A DNA stretch of 64,000 nt from Stagnimonas sp965279705 (GTDB taxonomy: Bacteria > Pseudomonadota > Gammaproteobacteria > Nevskiales > Nevskiaceae): contig OZ257257.1 in the NCBI GenBank assembly GCA_965279705.1, positions 1,488,001 to 1,552,000 of the forward strand. The letters are read 5' to 3'. Shown here piece after piece: positions 25,795 through 36,334 of the stretch. The position numbers and the translations under genes are program-made. Positions within the stretch are counted from its first letter, which is position 1. Every line of letters begins with the position of its first letter. The notes below the pieces were generated by a model. It saw only the letters and a list, made by a program, of their open reading frames with translations. It ran no database searches and was not told where the DNA came from.

Positions 25795-26787
25795 TCACTC
25801 GGTGCCGGGGGCCGCGTGGATGAGGTCGGCCAGCGCCGTGCGACTGTTGACGCCGAGCTTGCGGTAGATGCGATACAGATGGTTGGCGACCGTGGAAGGT
25901 GCGACGCCGATCTTGCGCGCCGCCTGCTTGAACGACAGCCCATGCGCCACCGCGACCACAATCTCGCGCTCGCGGTTGGTCAAGCGGTCGAGCGGGCCCA
26001 TTGGCCAGCAGTGCACCATCGTCATCTCGCCCATCGGCTCGCTTTTGACGCAGAGCCCGTCCATCAGCCGCATCTCGCCGGATTCCGGCACCGCGAAGGG
26101 CAGCTGGTTGGCGGTATGGCCCGGCCAGTATTTTTCCATCGCGTCGAGAAACCGCGGTTGTGCCTCGTGATAGGCACCGCGCAGGTCGACGATGGCCGTG
26201 GCCGCACCCGACGGACGATCGCGGTGCGTGCGCACCAGATGGATGAAGAACGAATGCGACAGCGCATTGAACAGGTGATAGGTGAGCCGCCGCTGCACGG
26301 CTTTTTCTTCTGCCGTGAACGCCGCGTTGCGGTCGTTGCGGTAGAGCGACACCAGCGAATACAGGCCGCTGCGGCGATCGACATGCAGGGTCGACAGCAG
26401 CCGCTCGACGCCATGTGGCCCGAAGGTGTTGCGGTAGAGATCCGACTTGTAGAACTTGGCGTCCGGGAACACGCTTTCCATCGTCGTTGGCGTATCCGGC
26501 TCGCTGTGGATGAGCCGCTCGATCAGCGGATTCTGGTCTGCCGAGGCTTCGAGCACCTGCACGAAATGGTCCGGCAGGTTGCTGAGCGTCATCGCGTGGA
26601 AGCGGCGTTCTTCCCACTTGCCGCTGCCCCACAGGGCGCTGTCGAAGGGGATCACCGTCTTCAGGCTGTCGAGTGCCCAGCGACGAAATTTTTCCGGCGG
26701 TACCGATACCACCGAGCGATACAGGCGCGCGATGCAGTGATCGACTTGTTCGTCGATGGATGGCGCTATGGCAGGGCTCTTTGGCAA
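25795..26787 (-). CDS. LuxR-family transcriptional regulator (TTG start)
   Basis: A protein of about 330 residues. The C-terminus is a LuxR/GerE helix-turn-helix (LTNREREIVVAVAHGLSFKQ, RKIGVAPSTVANHLYRIY, KLGVNSRTALADL). The first ~240 residues are an uncharacterised sensory region (WALDSLKTVIPFDSALWGSG near the start) that resembles GAF-like input domains. No ATG lies near the N-terminus. TTG at 26787 is preferred because AGAGAGGAG lies just upstream; a TTG at 26814 is the alternative. It stands alone between the rhodanese and membrane-protein genes, and its target is unknown. Confidence 0.82.
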   Translation of the reverse strand: MPKSPAIAPSIDEQVDHCIARLYRSVVSVPPEKFRRWALDSLKTVIPFDSALWGSGKWEERRFHAMTLSNLPDHFVQVLEASADQNPLIERLIHSEPDTPTTMESVFPDAKFYKSDLYRNTFGPHGVERLLSTLHVDRRSGLYSLVSLYRNDRNAAFTAEEKAVQRRLTYHLFNALSHSFFIHLVRTHRDRPSGAATAIVDLRGAYHEAQPRFLDAMEKYWPGHTANQLPFAVPESGEMRLMDGLCVKSEPMGEMTMVHCWPMGPLDRLTNREREIVVAVAHGLSFKQAARKIGVAPSTVANHLYRIYRKLGVNSRTALADLIHAAPGTE

Positions 26788-26896
26788 AACACTCCTCTCT
26801 CTCGTGGGCCGCAATGACGGATGCGTTCTCTTCGTGCCCTATTGAAACCTTGTTTAGCACAACTGTCATCTGCGGCACCCGATTCGGCCGGTCTGT

Positions 26897-28366
26897 TCAG
26901 GGTGCCGCACGCACCGGCTGCGACAGAATCCAAAGGCCTGCAACCGTGAATGCGACCATCAACAGCAGCATGGGCACCTGGCTGAGCGTGGCGGCGCGGC
27001 GGTTGCGCAACAGGTCGAGCGCGATGAGATGCGCGACGTAGACGCTGACGATATGACCAATGAGGATCAGCGCCACCTGCACATGCCAGACGATGCCGCT
27101 ATCCGGCACGAAGATGCGCCGGAACCAGGTGGCGGTGCCAAACAGATCCCAGCCGCGGCCGAAAGGGTCAGAGGCCAGCGCGATGATCTTGATGCCCTGG
27201 GTCTCGATGAGCGTGTAGTAATGAGTGACGTGGTAGACCAGCACGATCGGCAGCAGCGACGGCAAAAATGCCATCGCCAGCTGCATCAGTGAATGACGTC
27301 CCCGCAGCAGCAGGCGCATCAGCCCGATACCGGCCAGATAGAAGCCCAGGTACAGCCAGGGCGACGCCAGCAGCCAGCCGAATTGCCAGTATTGATACAG
27401 CACGCGCAGCTGCGGGAACGCTGACACCGGATTGCTGCCGGCCCAGGTCATCAATACCTCGCGGTAGAGCGTGACCCAGTACAGCTCGACCCAGACCTTG
27501 GCTTCGTGCAGGCCGTCGAAGGCGGTGGAAGAGAGCATGAACAGCACGAACAGCAGCAGCGTCCAGTGCTCGGGCCGCTGTACTCGCAGGCCCGAGAACG
27601 GCCAGCGCCAGAAAAACTGGCGGCTGCGGTCATCGGCAAACCCGAGTGGCGCCATGCGGGCGATCAGGCCGAAGAACACGCCGAAGAACTCGCCGTAACG
27701 CAGCCAGTCCCGCATACCGAAAACAGCGCTGCCGAGAAGTGTGATCGCCGTGTAGGCCAGCAGGCTCTGCGACAGCAGCTTAGGCGAGGCACCACCAAAC
27801 AGTTCCAACCACAGAAACCCGGCGTAGAACAGCAAGGCTGGCGTGTAGCCGAGTGCCTGCGGGTAGCGCAGCCGGCCATCGCGTTTCAGCAGGCGTGCCA
27901 GGCCGAGTGCGAGTGCCCTGAACGGACTGATGCGGGCATACCAATCGCCGAGCACGGCGGTGAGGTAGGCAAAGCCGAGCATGAACACGATCCAGAAGAA
28001 GGTCATGTTGAAGTTGCCGTACGGGTTGCGCGTGCCGAACAAGCCGGTGGCGATGCAGAGCAGCAGTGCCAGCAGGCTGCCGACTTGCAGCACAAGCAGC
28101 AGCGATGCGGGTGCGGTGCGCCAGCGCATCGGCACAGCCCGCGCCACTTCTGCCGATGGTTGTGTCGCAAACACGCCAACGATCACGAACGAGGCAATCA
28201 AGGCGGCAGACGCCGACCAGGCGTAGAGCCAGAACGGCACCGGCAGCGTGTAGATCACGCCGAAGGAATGCGCCATTGCGGCCTGTGGCAACAACCATCC
28301 AATGCTGAGAAGCACGACGAGCGGGAGGGCGGGCATAAAGGTTCGTGTGAATCGCATGGCCGTCAT
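26897..28366 (-). CDS. Multi-pass membrane protein of unknown function
   Basis: A 489-residue protein with a signal-like first helix (LPLVVLLSIGWLLPQAAMAH) and about ten further hydrophobic segments. Notable conserved-looking stretches are NPYGNFNMTFFWIVFMLGFA, GDWYARISPFRAL, FDGLHEAKVWVELYW and HYYTLIETQG, the last with histidines in the membrane region. Databases often label such proteins as fenitrothion hydrolase-like, but nothing here shows hydrolase chemistry, so I leave the function open. The ATG at 28366 is followed by an in-frame ATG at 28357; either could be used. Confidence 0.75.
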   Translation of the reverse strand: MTAMRFTRTFMPALPLVVLLSIGWLLPQAAMAHSFGVIYTLPVPFWLYAWSASAALIASFVIVGVFATQPSAEVARAVPMRWRTAPASLLLVLQVGSLLALLLCIATGLFGTRNPYGNFNMTFFWIVFMLGFAYLTAVLGDWYARISPFRALALGLARLLKRDGRLRYPQALGYTPALLFYAGFLWLELFGGASPKLLSQSLLAYTAITLLGSAVFGMRDWLRYGEFFGVFFGLIARMAPLGFADDRSRQFFWRWPFSGLRVQRPEHWTLLLFVLFMLSSTAFDGLHEAKVWVELYWVTLYREVLMTWAGSNPVSAFPQLRVLYQYWQFGWLLASPWLYLGFYLAGIGLMRLLLRGRHSLMQLAMAFLPSLLPIVLVYHVTHYYTLIETQGIKIIALASDPFGRGWDLFGTATWFRRIFVPDSGIVWHVQVALILIGHIVSVYVAHLIALDLLRNRRAATLSQVPMLLLMVAFTVAGLWILSQPVRAAP

Positions 28367-28679
28367 AGTGCACGCGCCAGTCGCCGCGATGCGACCCCCT
28401 GCAAGGGCGGATGTGAACTTCGGCCGGCACGAATGTCGTTATCCGTGCAGCGCCTGGTAAAAAAATATCCATGTGCCCAAACAGACGCAGCGACGAAATG
28501 CGTGTAGACATACAGGGCTAGATGCGTTGCTCCCCCTATTCCAGTCGTCTCCGTCACGTGCAATCGGCACTGGCGCGCACGGTCAGGAGCACCGTCCACC
28601 CGGACTCCCCGATGCGCAATCTCCCGTTGTTACCGCAGATTCCCCCAGTGGCTGCCGATATGCCTTGCGCTGGTGCGAC
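28367..28679. other. 313-bp divergent intergenic region
   Basis: A gap between the membrane-protein gene (minus) and the histidine-kinase gene (plus). Part stays open in the kinase frame back to 28473, but that translation is Pro/Arg-rich and has no domain character, so I treat it as non-coding. An A-run at 28459-28465 (GGTAAAAAAATATCC) is the only AT-rich part and may contain a promoter. I see no RNA structure or repeat in it. Confidence 0.4.
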
Positions 28680-30431
<1,752 letters not shown>

Positions 30432-30446
30432 GGCGCTGCCGCAAAG

Positions 30447-33400
30447 TCACATGTTGCGGCGGTAGCGGCCACCGACTTCAAACAGCGTCTGCGAAATCTG
30501 CCCGAGCGAGCACACCTGCACGGCATCGATCAGCACGGCAAACACGTTGTCGTCTGCCACCACCGCATCACGCAGGCGTTCCAGCATCGGGCCGGACTCG
30601 CTGGCGTGCTTGGCGTGGAAGGCCTTCAACCGCACCAGCTGCGAGTCTTTTTCATCGGTGGTGGAGCGCGCCAGCTCGATGGGTGCGTTTGATTCTTCGC
30701 CCTTCGGGTTGCGGAAGGTATTCACACCAATGATCGGCATCGAGCCATCGTGCTTCATGTGCTCGTAGTGCATCGACTCCTCCTGAATCTTGCCGCGCTG
30801 GTAGCCGGTTTCCATCGCGCCCAGCACGCCGCCGCGGGAGGCGATGGCCTCGAACTCTTTCAGCACCGCTTCTTCCACCAGGTCCGTCAGCTCATCAACG
30901 ATGAAGCTGCCCTGCAGCGAGTTCTCGTTCTTCGCCAGACCGAATTCGCGGTTGATGATGAGCTGGATCGCCATCGCGCGCCGCACGCTTTCTTCGGTCG
31001 GCGTGGTCACCGCCTCGTCGTAGGCATTGGTATGCAGCGAGTTGCAGTTGTCGTTGATCGCAATCAGCGCCTGCAAGGTGGTGCGAATGTCGTTGAAGTT
31101 CATCTCCTGCGCGTGCAGCGAGCGTCCCGAGGTCTGCACGTGGTACTTGAGCTTCTGGCTACGGTCGTTCGCGCCGTAGCGATCACGCATCGCCACTGCC
31201 CAGATGCGACGCGCCACACGGCCGATCACCGTGTATTCCGGGTCCATACCGTTGCTGAAGAAGAAGCTCAGATTGGGTGCGAAATCGTCGATATGCATGC
31301 CACGAGCCAGATAGCTCTCGACATAGGTAAAGCCGTTGCTGAGCGTGAAGGCGAGCTGGCTGATCGGGTTCGCCCCGGCTTCGGCGATGTGGTAGCCGCT
31401 GATCGACACCGAGTAGAAGTTCTGCACCTTGTGGTCGACGAAATACTGCTGGATGTCGCCCATCATCTTCAGTGCAAACTCGGTCGAGAAGATGCAGGTG
31501 TTCTGGCCTTGGTCTTCCTTCAAGATGTCGGCCTGCACGGTGCCGCGTACGTTCGACTTTGCCCAGGCCTTGATCTGCGCTTCTTCTTCAGACGAAGGTT
31601 CGCGCTGGTTCTTCTCGCGGAACTTGTCGCGCTGCTGCTCCATCGCAGTGTTCATGAACATGGCGAGAATCATCGGCGCCGGGCCGTTGATGGTCATGCT
31701 CACGCTGGTGGTCGGCGCGCAGAGATCGAAGCCCGAATACAGCACCTTCATGTCGTCGAGCGTGCAGATCGACACGCCGGAGTTGCCGATCTTGCCGTAG
31801 ATGTCCGGCCGCAAATCGGGGTCGCCGCCGTAGAGCGTCACCGAGTCGAAGGCGGTGGAGAGACGATGTGCAGGCATGCCATCCGATAAGCGCTTGAATC
31901 GCTTGTTGGTACGAAAGGCATCGCCCTCGCCGGCGAACATACGCGTAGGGTCCTCACCCTCGCGCTTGAAGGCGAACACGCCGGCCGTGTAGGGGAAGCT
32001 GCCCGGTACGTTCTCCTTCATCAGGAACTTCAGCGTCTCGCCTTCATCCTCGAAACGCGGTAGCGAGACCTTGCGAATCTTCAGGCCGCTCAGCGATTCG
32101 CTGGTCTGGCGGGTGCGAATTTCCTTGTCGCGCACCTTGGTGACGAACTCGTCCTGTGCGTAGGCGATCTGATCTTTCGGCCACTGGGCGAGCAGGCGCT
32201 TGGCGGTGGCGGTCAGCTCGGCATCCTTGCCGGCGATGGCGTCGGCAAAATCTGCGACGTTCAAGCCAGATTTCTCGAACAGGCCGAAGCTGGTTTTCAG
32301 TGCCTGGCGCTCGCGGGCGATGCGCGATTGCTGCATCACATGCTGGTGATAATCCCGCACGGTCTTGGCGATGTCGGCTAAGTAGCGCACGCGCTCTGGC
32401 GGCACCACGGCGCGGCCGAGTGTCGAGGCGCGGATGGCAGGCTTGGGTAGCTTGCCCTCCGGCAGGCTCAAGCCCAGCGTGCGCAGGTGTTCGGCCAGCG
32501 ACTGATACAGGGCAGTGACGCCATCGTCGTTGAAGCGCGAGGCCATGGTGCCGAACACCGGCATGGTGTCGGGGCTTTGCATGAACAGCTCGCGGTTGCG
32601 CTGGTATTGCTTGCGCACATCGCGGTGCGCGTCTTCGGCACCCTTGCGGTCGAACTTGTTGATGGCGATGAAGTCGGCGAAGTCGAGCATGTCGATCTTC
32701 TCCAGCTGGCTCGCGGCTCCGAACTCCGGCGTCATCACGTAGAGCGAGGCGTCGACGAAGGGCACGATGGCGGCATCGCCCTGACCGATGCCGGAGGTTT
32801 CGACAATTACCAGATCGAAGCCCGCCAGCTTGCAGGCGGCAATCACGTCCGGCAGTGCGGCCGAGAGTTCGGTGCCGGCCTCGCGCGTCGCCAGCGAGCG
32901 CATGTAGATGTGCGGCGACTCGATGGCGTTCATACGGATGCGATCGCCCAACAGCGCGCCGCCGGTGCGCTTGCGCGAGGGGTCGATACTGACGATGGCG
33001 ATCTTCACGCGGTCGCTTTGATCCATGCGCAGGCGCAGCACCAGCTCGTCGGTGAGCGAGGATTTGCCCGCGCCGCCCGTGCCGGTGATGCCGAGCACTG
33101 GGGTTTTCAGTGCCTTGCCGGCCTCGCGAATCTCGGCACGCAGGGCTTCGGGATAGCTCTCGTTTTCGAGCGCGGTGATGACGTGCGCCAGCTCCTTGTG
33201 GTCGCCGCTCTTGAGTGCGGCCATAGCCGTCGCGGCGGGTGCTGCGAGCTGTGCCACCGGGAAATCGCTGGACTGGATCAGGTCGTTGATCATGCCCTGC
33301 AAACCCATCGTCGCACCGTCTTCCGGCGCGTAGATGCGGGTCACGCCGTAGGCCATCAGCTCCTTGATTTCACTCGCGACGATGACGCCGCCGCCGCCGC

Positions 33401-33710
33401 CGAACACCTTGATGTGGCCCGCGCCCTTCTCGCGCAACAAGTCCACCATGTACTTGAAGAACTCGATGTGGCCACCCTGATACGAGGTGATGGCGATGCC
33501 CTGCACATCTTCCTGGATCGCCGCATTGACGATCTCGGTCACCGAGCGGTTGTGGCCGAGGTGGATCACCTCGCAACCCGAGCCCTGCATGATGCGGCGC
33601 ATGATGTTGATGGCGGCATCGTGGCCGTCGAACAGCGCCGTGGCGGTGACGAAGCGCACCTTGTTGGTGGGCTTGTAGACCACGGGTTTTTTGAAGCTCA
33701 TATCGTTCAC
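30447..33710 (-). CDS. icmF: Fused isobutyryl-CoA mutase IcmF
   Basis: A 1087-residue adenosylcobalamin enzyme that interconverts isobutyryl-CoA and n-butyryl-CoA. Three parts occur in the IcmF order: a B12-binding domain with His30 in LFDGHDAAINIMRR, a MeaB-like G-protein chaperone with Walker A GITGTGGAGKSS near residues 205-216, and the large TIM-barrel mutase domain with RTSGRSLHAQEMNFNDI. Full length and in one frame. The GTG start at 33710 is favoured because AAAGGAG lies seven bases upstream; an ATG at 33701 would be too far. It diverges from a CoA-transferase pair. I saw no cobalamin riboswitch. Confidence 0.95.
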   Translation of the reverse strand: MNDMSFKKPVVYKPTNKVRFVTATALFDGHDAAINIMRRIMQGSGCEVIHLGHNRSVTEIVNAAIQEDVQGIAITSYQGGHIEFFKYMVDLLREKGAGHIKVFGGGGGVIVASEIKELMAYGVTRIYAPEDGATMGLQGMINDLIQSSDFPVAQLAAPAATAMAALKSGDHKELAHVITALENESYPEALRAEIREAGKALKTPVLGITGTGGAGKSSLTDELVLRLRMDQSDRVKIAIVSIDPSRKRTGGALLGDRIRMNAIESPHIYMRSLATREAGTELSAALPDVIAACKLAGFDLVIVETSGIGQGDAAIVPFVDASLYVMTPEFGAASQLEKIDMLDFADFIAINKFDRKGAEDAHRDVRKQYQRNRELFMQSPDTMPVFGTMASRFNDDGVTALYQSLAEHLRTLGLSLPEGKLPKPAIRASTLGRAVVPPERVRYLADIAKTVRDYHQHVMQQSRIARERQALKTSFGLFEKSGLNVADFADAIAGKDAELTATAKRLLAQWPKDQIAYAQDEFVTKVRDKEIRTRQTSESLSGLKIRKVSLPRFEDEGETLKFLMKENVPGSFPYTAGVFAFKREGEDPTRMFAGEGDAFRTNKRFKRLSDGMPAHRLSTAFDSVTLYGGDPDLRPDIYGKIGNSGVSICTLDDMKVLYSGFDLCAPTTSVSMTINGPAPMILAMFMNTAMEQQRDKFREKNQREPSSEEEAQIKAWAKSNVRGTVQADILKEDQGQNTCIFSTEFALKMMGDIQQYFVDHKVQNFYSVSISGYHIAEAGANPISQLAFTLSNGFTYVESYLARGMHIDDFAPNLSFFFSNGMDPEYTVIGRVARRIWAVAMRDRYGANDRSQKLKYHVQTSGRSLHAQEMNFNDIRTTLQALIAINDNCNSLHTNAYDEAVTTPTEESVRRAMAIQLIINREFGLAKNENSLQGSFIVDELTDLVEEAVLKEFEAIASRGGVLGAMETGYQRGKIQEESMHYEHMKHDGSMPIIGVNTFRNPKGEESNAPIELARSTTDEKDSQLVRLKAFHAKHASESGPMLERLRDAVVADDNVFAVLIDAVQVCSLGQISQTLFEVGGRYRRNM

Positions 33711-33884
33711 GTCGTTACTCCTTTACAGCGCCGAATCTTGTTTTAATGGTGCGCTATTGTCCTCGTCTGGACGTGGGATGTCAGTCTAAGGGCCAGCCTG
33801 GGTTTTGACAGCCGCCACCCGCGCTCGCAGAGTTGCGCACCGCCCGCGCCGCACAGACTGCCGGCATTCCCCGACGGAGACCCC

Positions 33885-34610
33885 ATGAAGAGCAAGATTT
33901 ACCCCGACGCGGCCACAGCACTCGCCGGGCTGACGTTCGATGGCATGACGGTGATGAGCGGCGGCTTCGGCCTCTGCGGCATTCCCGAACACCTCATCGT
34001 CGCACTGCGTGATTCGGGGGCCAAGGATCTAACGGTGATCGGCAACAACGTCGGTTGCGATAACCACGGCATGTGGCTGGTGCTGGCCAACAACCAGATC
34101 AGGAAAGTGCTGGCCTCGTACGTGGGCGAGAACAAGATCCTGGAGGCGCGCTACATGAGCGGCGAGATCGAGATCGAGTTCAACCCGCAGGGCACGCTGG
34201 CCGAGCGCATCCGTGCGGGCGGGGCGGGCATCCCTGCCTTTTACACCCGTACCGGTTATGGCACGGCGGTGGCCGAGGGCAAGGAGACGCGCCAGTTCAA
34301 CGGCGAGTGGTATGTGATGGAGACCGGCCTCGTCTCGGACCTCTCCATCGTCAAGGCCTGGAAGTCCGATACCGAAGGCAACCTCGTCTACCGCAAGACC
34401 GCACGCAACTTCAACCCGATGATCGCGACCGCAGGCAAGGTAACGGTGGCAGAGGTCGAGATGATCGTGCCGGTGGGCACACTGGATGCCGACCAGATCC
34501 ACACGCCCGGCATTTTTGTGGATCGGATCGTGGTCGGAAAGCAGTACGCCAAGCACATCGAGCGCTTGACCACCCGCCCGAAATCCGCCGCTGCAGAGGG
34601 AGCACAGTAA
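33885..34610 (+). CDS. scoA: 3-oxoacid CoA-transferase subunit A
   Basis: A 241-residue family I CoA-transferase alpha subunit. It carries the GGFGLCGIPEHLI glycine-rich coenzyme A motif near the N-terminus, VIGNNVGCDNHG, and GAGIPAFYTRTGYGT. With the next gene it moves CoA from succinyl-CoA to a 3-oxoacid such as acetoacetate, in ketone-body or short-chain acid use. GGAG precedes the ATG. The stop overlaps the subunit B start by one base (TAATG), so expression is coupled. Other family I transferases with different acids are possible. Confidence 0.93.
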   Translation: MKSKIYPDAATALAGLTFDGMTVMSGGFGLCGIPEHLIVALRDSGAKDLTVIGNNVGCDNHGMWLVLANNQIRKVLASYVGENKILEARYMSGEIEIEFNPQGTLAERIRAGGAGIPAFYTRTGYGTAVAEGKETRQFNGEWYVMETGLVSDLSIVKAWKSDTEGNLVYRKTARNFNPMIATAGKVTVAEVEMIVPVGTLDADQIHTPGIFVDRIVVGKQYAKHIERLTTRPKSAAAEGAQ

Positions 34611-35272
34611 TGGCCTGGACACGCGAACAAATGGCGCAACGCGCCGCGCAGGAATTGCAGGACGGCTTCTACGTCAACCTGGGTATCGGCATCCCCACAC
34701 TCGTCGCGAACATGATCCCCGACGACATGAGCGTGACCCTGCAGAGCGAGAACGGCATGTTGGGCATGGGGCCGTTTCCCTACGAGGGCGAGGCGGATGC
34801 CGACCTCATCAATGCCGGCAAGCAGACCATCACCGAGCTGCCGCAGACCAGCTATTTTTCGAGCGCCGACAGCTTCGCGATGATTCGCGGCGGCCATATC
34901 AATCTCTCGATTCTGGGCGGCATGCAGGTCGATGAAAACGGCGACCTCGCCAACTGGATGGTGCCGGGCAGGATGGTCAAGGGCATGGGCGGCGCGATGG
35001 ATCTCGTGGCGGGTGTGAAGCGTGTGGTGGTGGTGATGGACCACTGCGAGAAGGCGGGCGACAGCAAGTTCAAAAAAACCTGCTCATTGCCACTCACCGG
35101 TAAAGGCGTGGTCGATTTGCTGATCACCGACCTTGGGGTGTTCTCCATCGACCGCAAAGGCGCAGGTGCGACCCTCATCGAGCTCGCAACCGGCGTTACG
35201 CTGGACGAGATCAGGTCTAAAACCGAAGCGCGCTTTACCGTGCAGCTTGCGGACCCATCAAGAGACGGATGA
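34610..35272 (+). CDS. scoB: 3-oxoacid CoA-transferase subunit B
   Basis: A 220-residue catalytic subunit of the same transferase. The nucleophilic Glu lies in LQSENGMLGMGP, preceded by GFYVNLGIGIPTLVANMI, and followed by LGGMQVDENGDLANWMVPG and MGGAMDLVAG, all typical of ScoB/AtoA. A late VFSIDRKG segment closes the fold. ATG at 34610 overlaps the subunit A stop. It ends just before the convergent trehalose/glucokinase operon. With IcmF divergent, the three genes suggest short or branched acyl-CoA metabolism. Confidence 0.93.
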   Translation: MAWTREQMAQRAAQELQDGFYVNLGIGIPTLVANMIPDDMSVTLQSENGMLGMGPFPYEGEADADLINAGKQTITELPQTSYFSSADSFAMIRGGHINLSILGGMQVDENGDLANWMVPGRMVKGMGGAMDLVAGVKRVVVVMDHCEKAGDSKFKKTCSLPLTGKGVVDLLITDLGVFSIDRKGAGATLIELATGVTLDEIRSKTEARFTVQLADPSRDG

Positions 35273-35374
35273 TTCTGGGCCGCAAGCGAATATCACTGTA
35301 GTGCCTGGTTTCAGCACAGAGAGTCGCGGAGCCATGCCGTCAGCTTCCACCTGCGTTTTGTCGTGCGCTGACGT

Positions 35375-36334
35375 TTAGACAAGGGCCAGTCGAGCCAGTC
35401 CCAACAGCGCCGGTTGCGGATGCCGCACCTGCCACACCGGTACCGCGGCGAGGTCCGAGGAGAACGGCGCCTTGTCCTCGAAACCCTGGCGAAAAGCCTG
35501 GCCATCGAAGGCATCGCCCAGGCGCTCCAGCACCCCGCCGGCCAGCACCACACCGCCCCAGGCGCCGTGGCTGAGCACCAGATTGCCGACGGTGCGGCCT
35601 AGCCAGGTGGAGAACGCCGTCAGCGTACGCAGCGCCGTCGCCTCGCCCTGCGCGTGGGCGGTACGCAGGTCTTCGTGCAGCGCCATGGGTTTTTGGGCGA
35701 TCACCGCGTGCAGGCGCAACAGGCCGGGGCCAGACAACACCTGCTCGATGGCGCAGCGGCCGAGCGGTGCAAGGCTGTCGAGCCAGCGCCGTTCGCTGGC
35801 GGTGACGGCGGCGAGATCGGCGTGACCGGCTTCGGTCTCGATCAAGTTGCCGTCGGCCGTCAGGGCGGCAGCGCCAAAGCCAGTGCCGATGCCCACCACC
35901 AGCCGGTGGCCGGGCACCGCCGAGCGCGCGCCGCCGACGCGCACCAGCTCGCCATCGGCCAGCCACGGCAAGGCAGCGGCGATGGCCGCAAGATCGTTGA
36001 GCAGCATTACGCGCGCGACGCCAAAGCTGGCCTGCAACTCTTCGCGCTCGATGGTGAGCGCGGCATTGGTGAGATTGACGGCGGTTCGGCCGGGCAGGCG
36101 GCGCACGCGTCCGGCAGCGGCGATGGCAATGCCGGTGAGCGATACGCCGTCGTGCTTGGCCAGAAACTGCCGCATTACGCCCTCCAGCGTGCCGCGCGGC
36201 GTTGCAATCACCTCCACGGCAGAGAGCCGCACGCGGCCGTTGGCAGGCCAGGCCAGCGCCAGGCGGGTGTGGGTACCGCCCACATCCAGCACCAGAGTGG
36301 CGTCGGCCGTGGATGCAGCTGGGGATGTGCTCAT
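35375..36334 (-). CDS. glk: Glucokinase
   Basis: A 319-residue Glk-family ATP-dependent hexokinase. The phosphate-1 motif LVLDVGGTHTRLAL is at the N-terminus, VMLLNDLAAIA carries the sugar-binding/catalytic Asp, IETEAGHADLA is the conserved Glu-His-containing segment, and CAIEQVLSGPGLLRLHAV follows. It phosphorylates glucose released from trehalose by the upstream GH15 enzyme, if that assignment is right. The ATG overlaps the otsA stop (ATGA), so it is the last, translationally coupled gene of a four-gene operon. Confidence 0.92.
   Translation of the reverse strand: MSTSPAASTADATLVLDVGGTHTRLALAWPANGRVRLSAVEVIATPRGTLEGVMRQFLAKHDGVSLTGIAIAAAGRVRRLPGRTAVNLTNAALTIEREELQASFGVARVMLLNDLAAIAAALPWLADGELVRVGGARSAVPGHRLVVGIGTGFGAAALTADGNLIETEAGHADLAAVTASERRWLDSLAPLGRCAIEQVLSGPGLLRLHAVIAQKPMALHEDLRTAHAQGEATALRTLTAFSTWLGRTVGNLVLSHGAWGGVVLAGGVLERLGDAFDGQAFRQGFEDKAPFSSDLAAVPVWQVRHPQPALLGLARLALV

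Noticed and set aside
33711..33884. A possible cobalamin riboswitch before icmF
   Set aside because: The 174-bp gap is too short and I see no B12-box-like core or suitable stems.
35338..35373. Inverted repeat CGTCAGC / GCTGACG between scoB and glk as a terminator
   Set aside because: Seven-base arms with a 22-base loop and no T-run; too weak to call.
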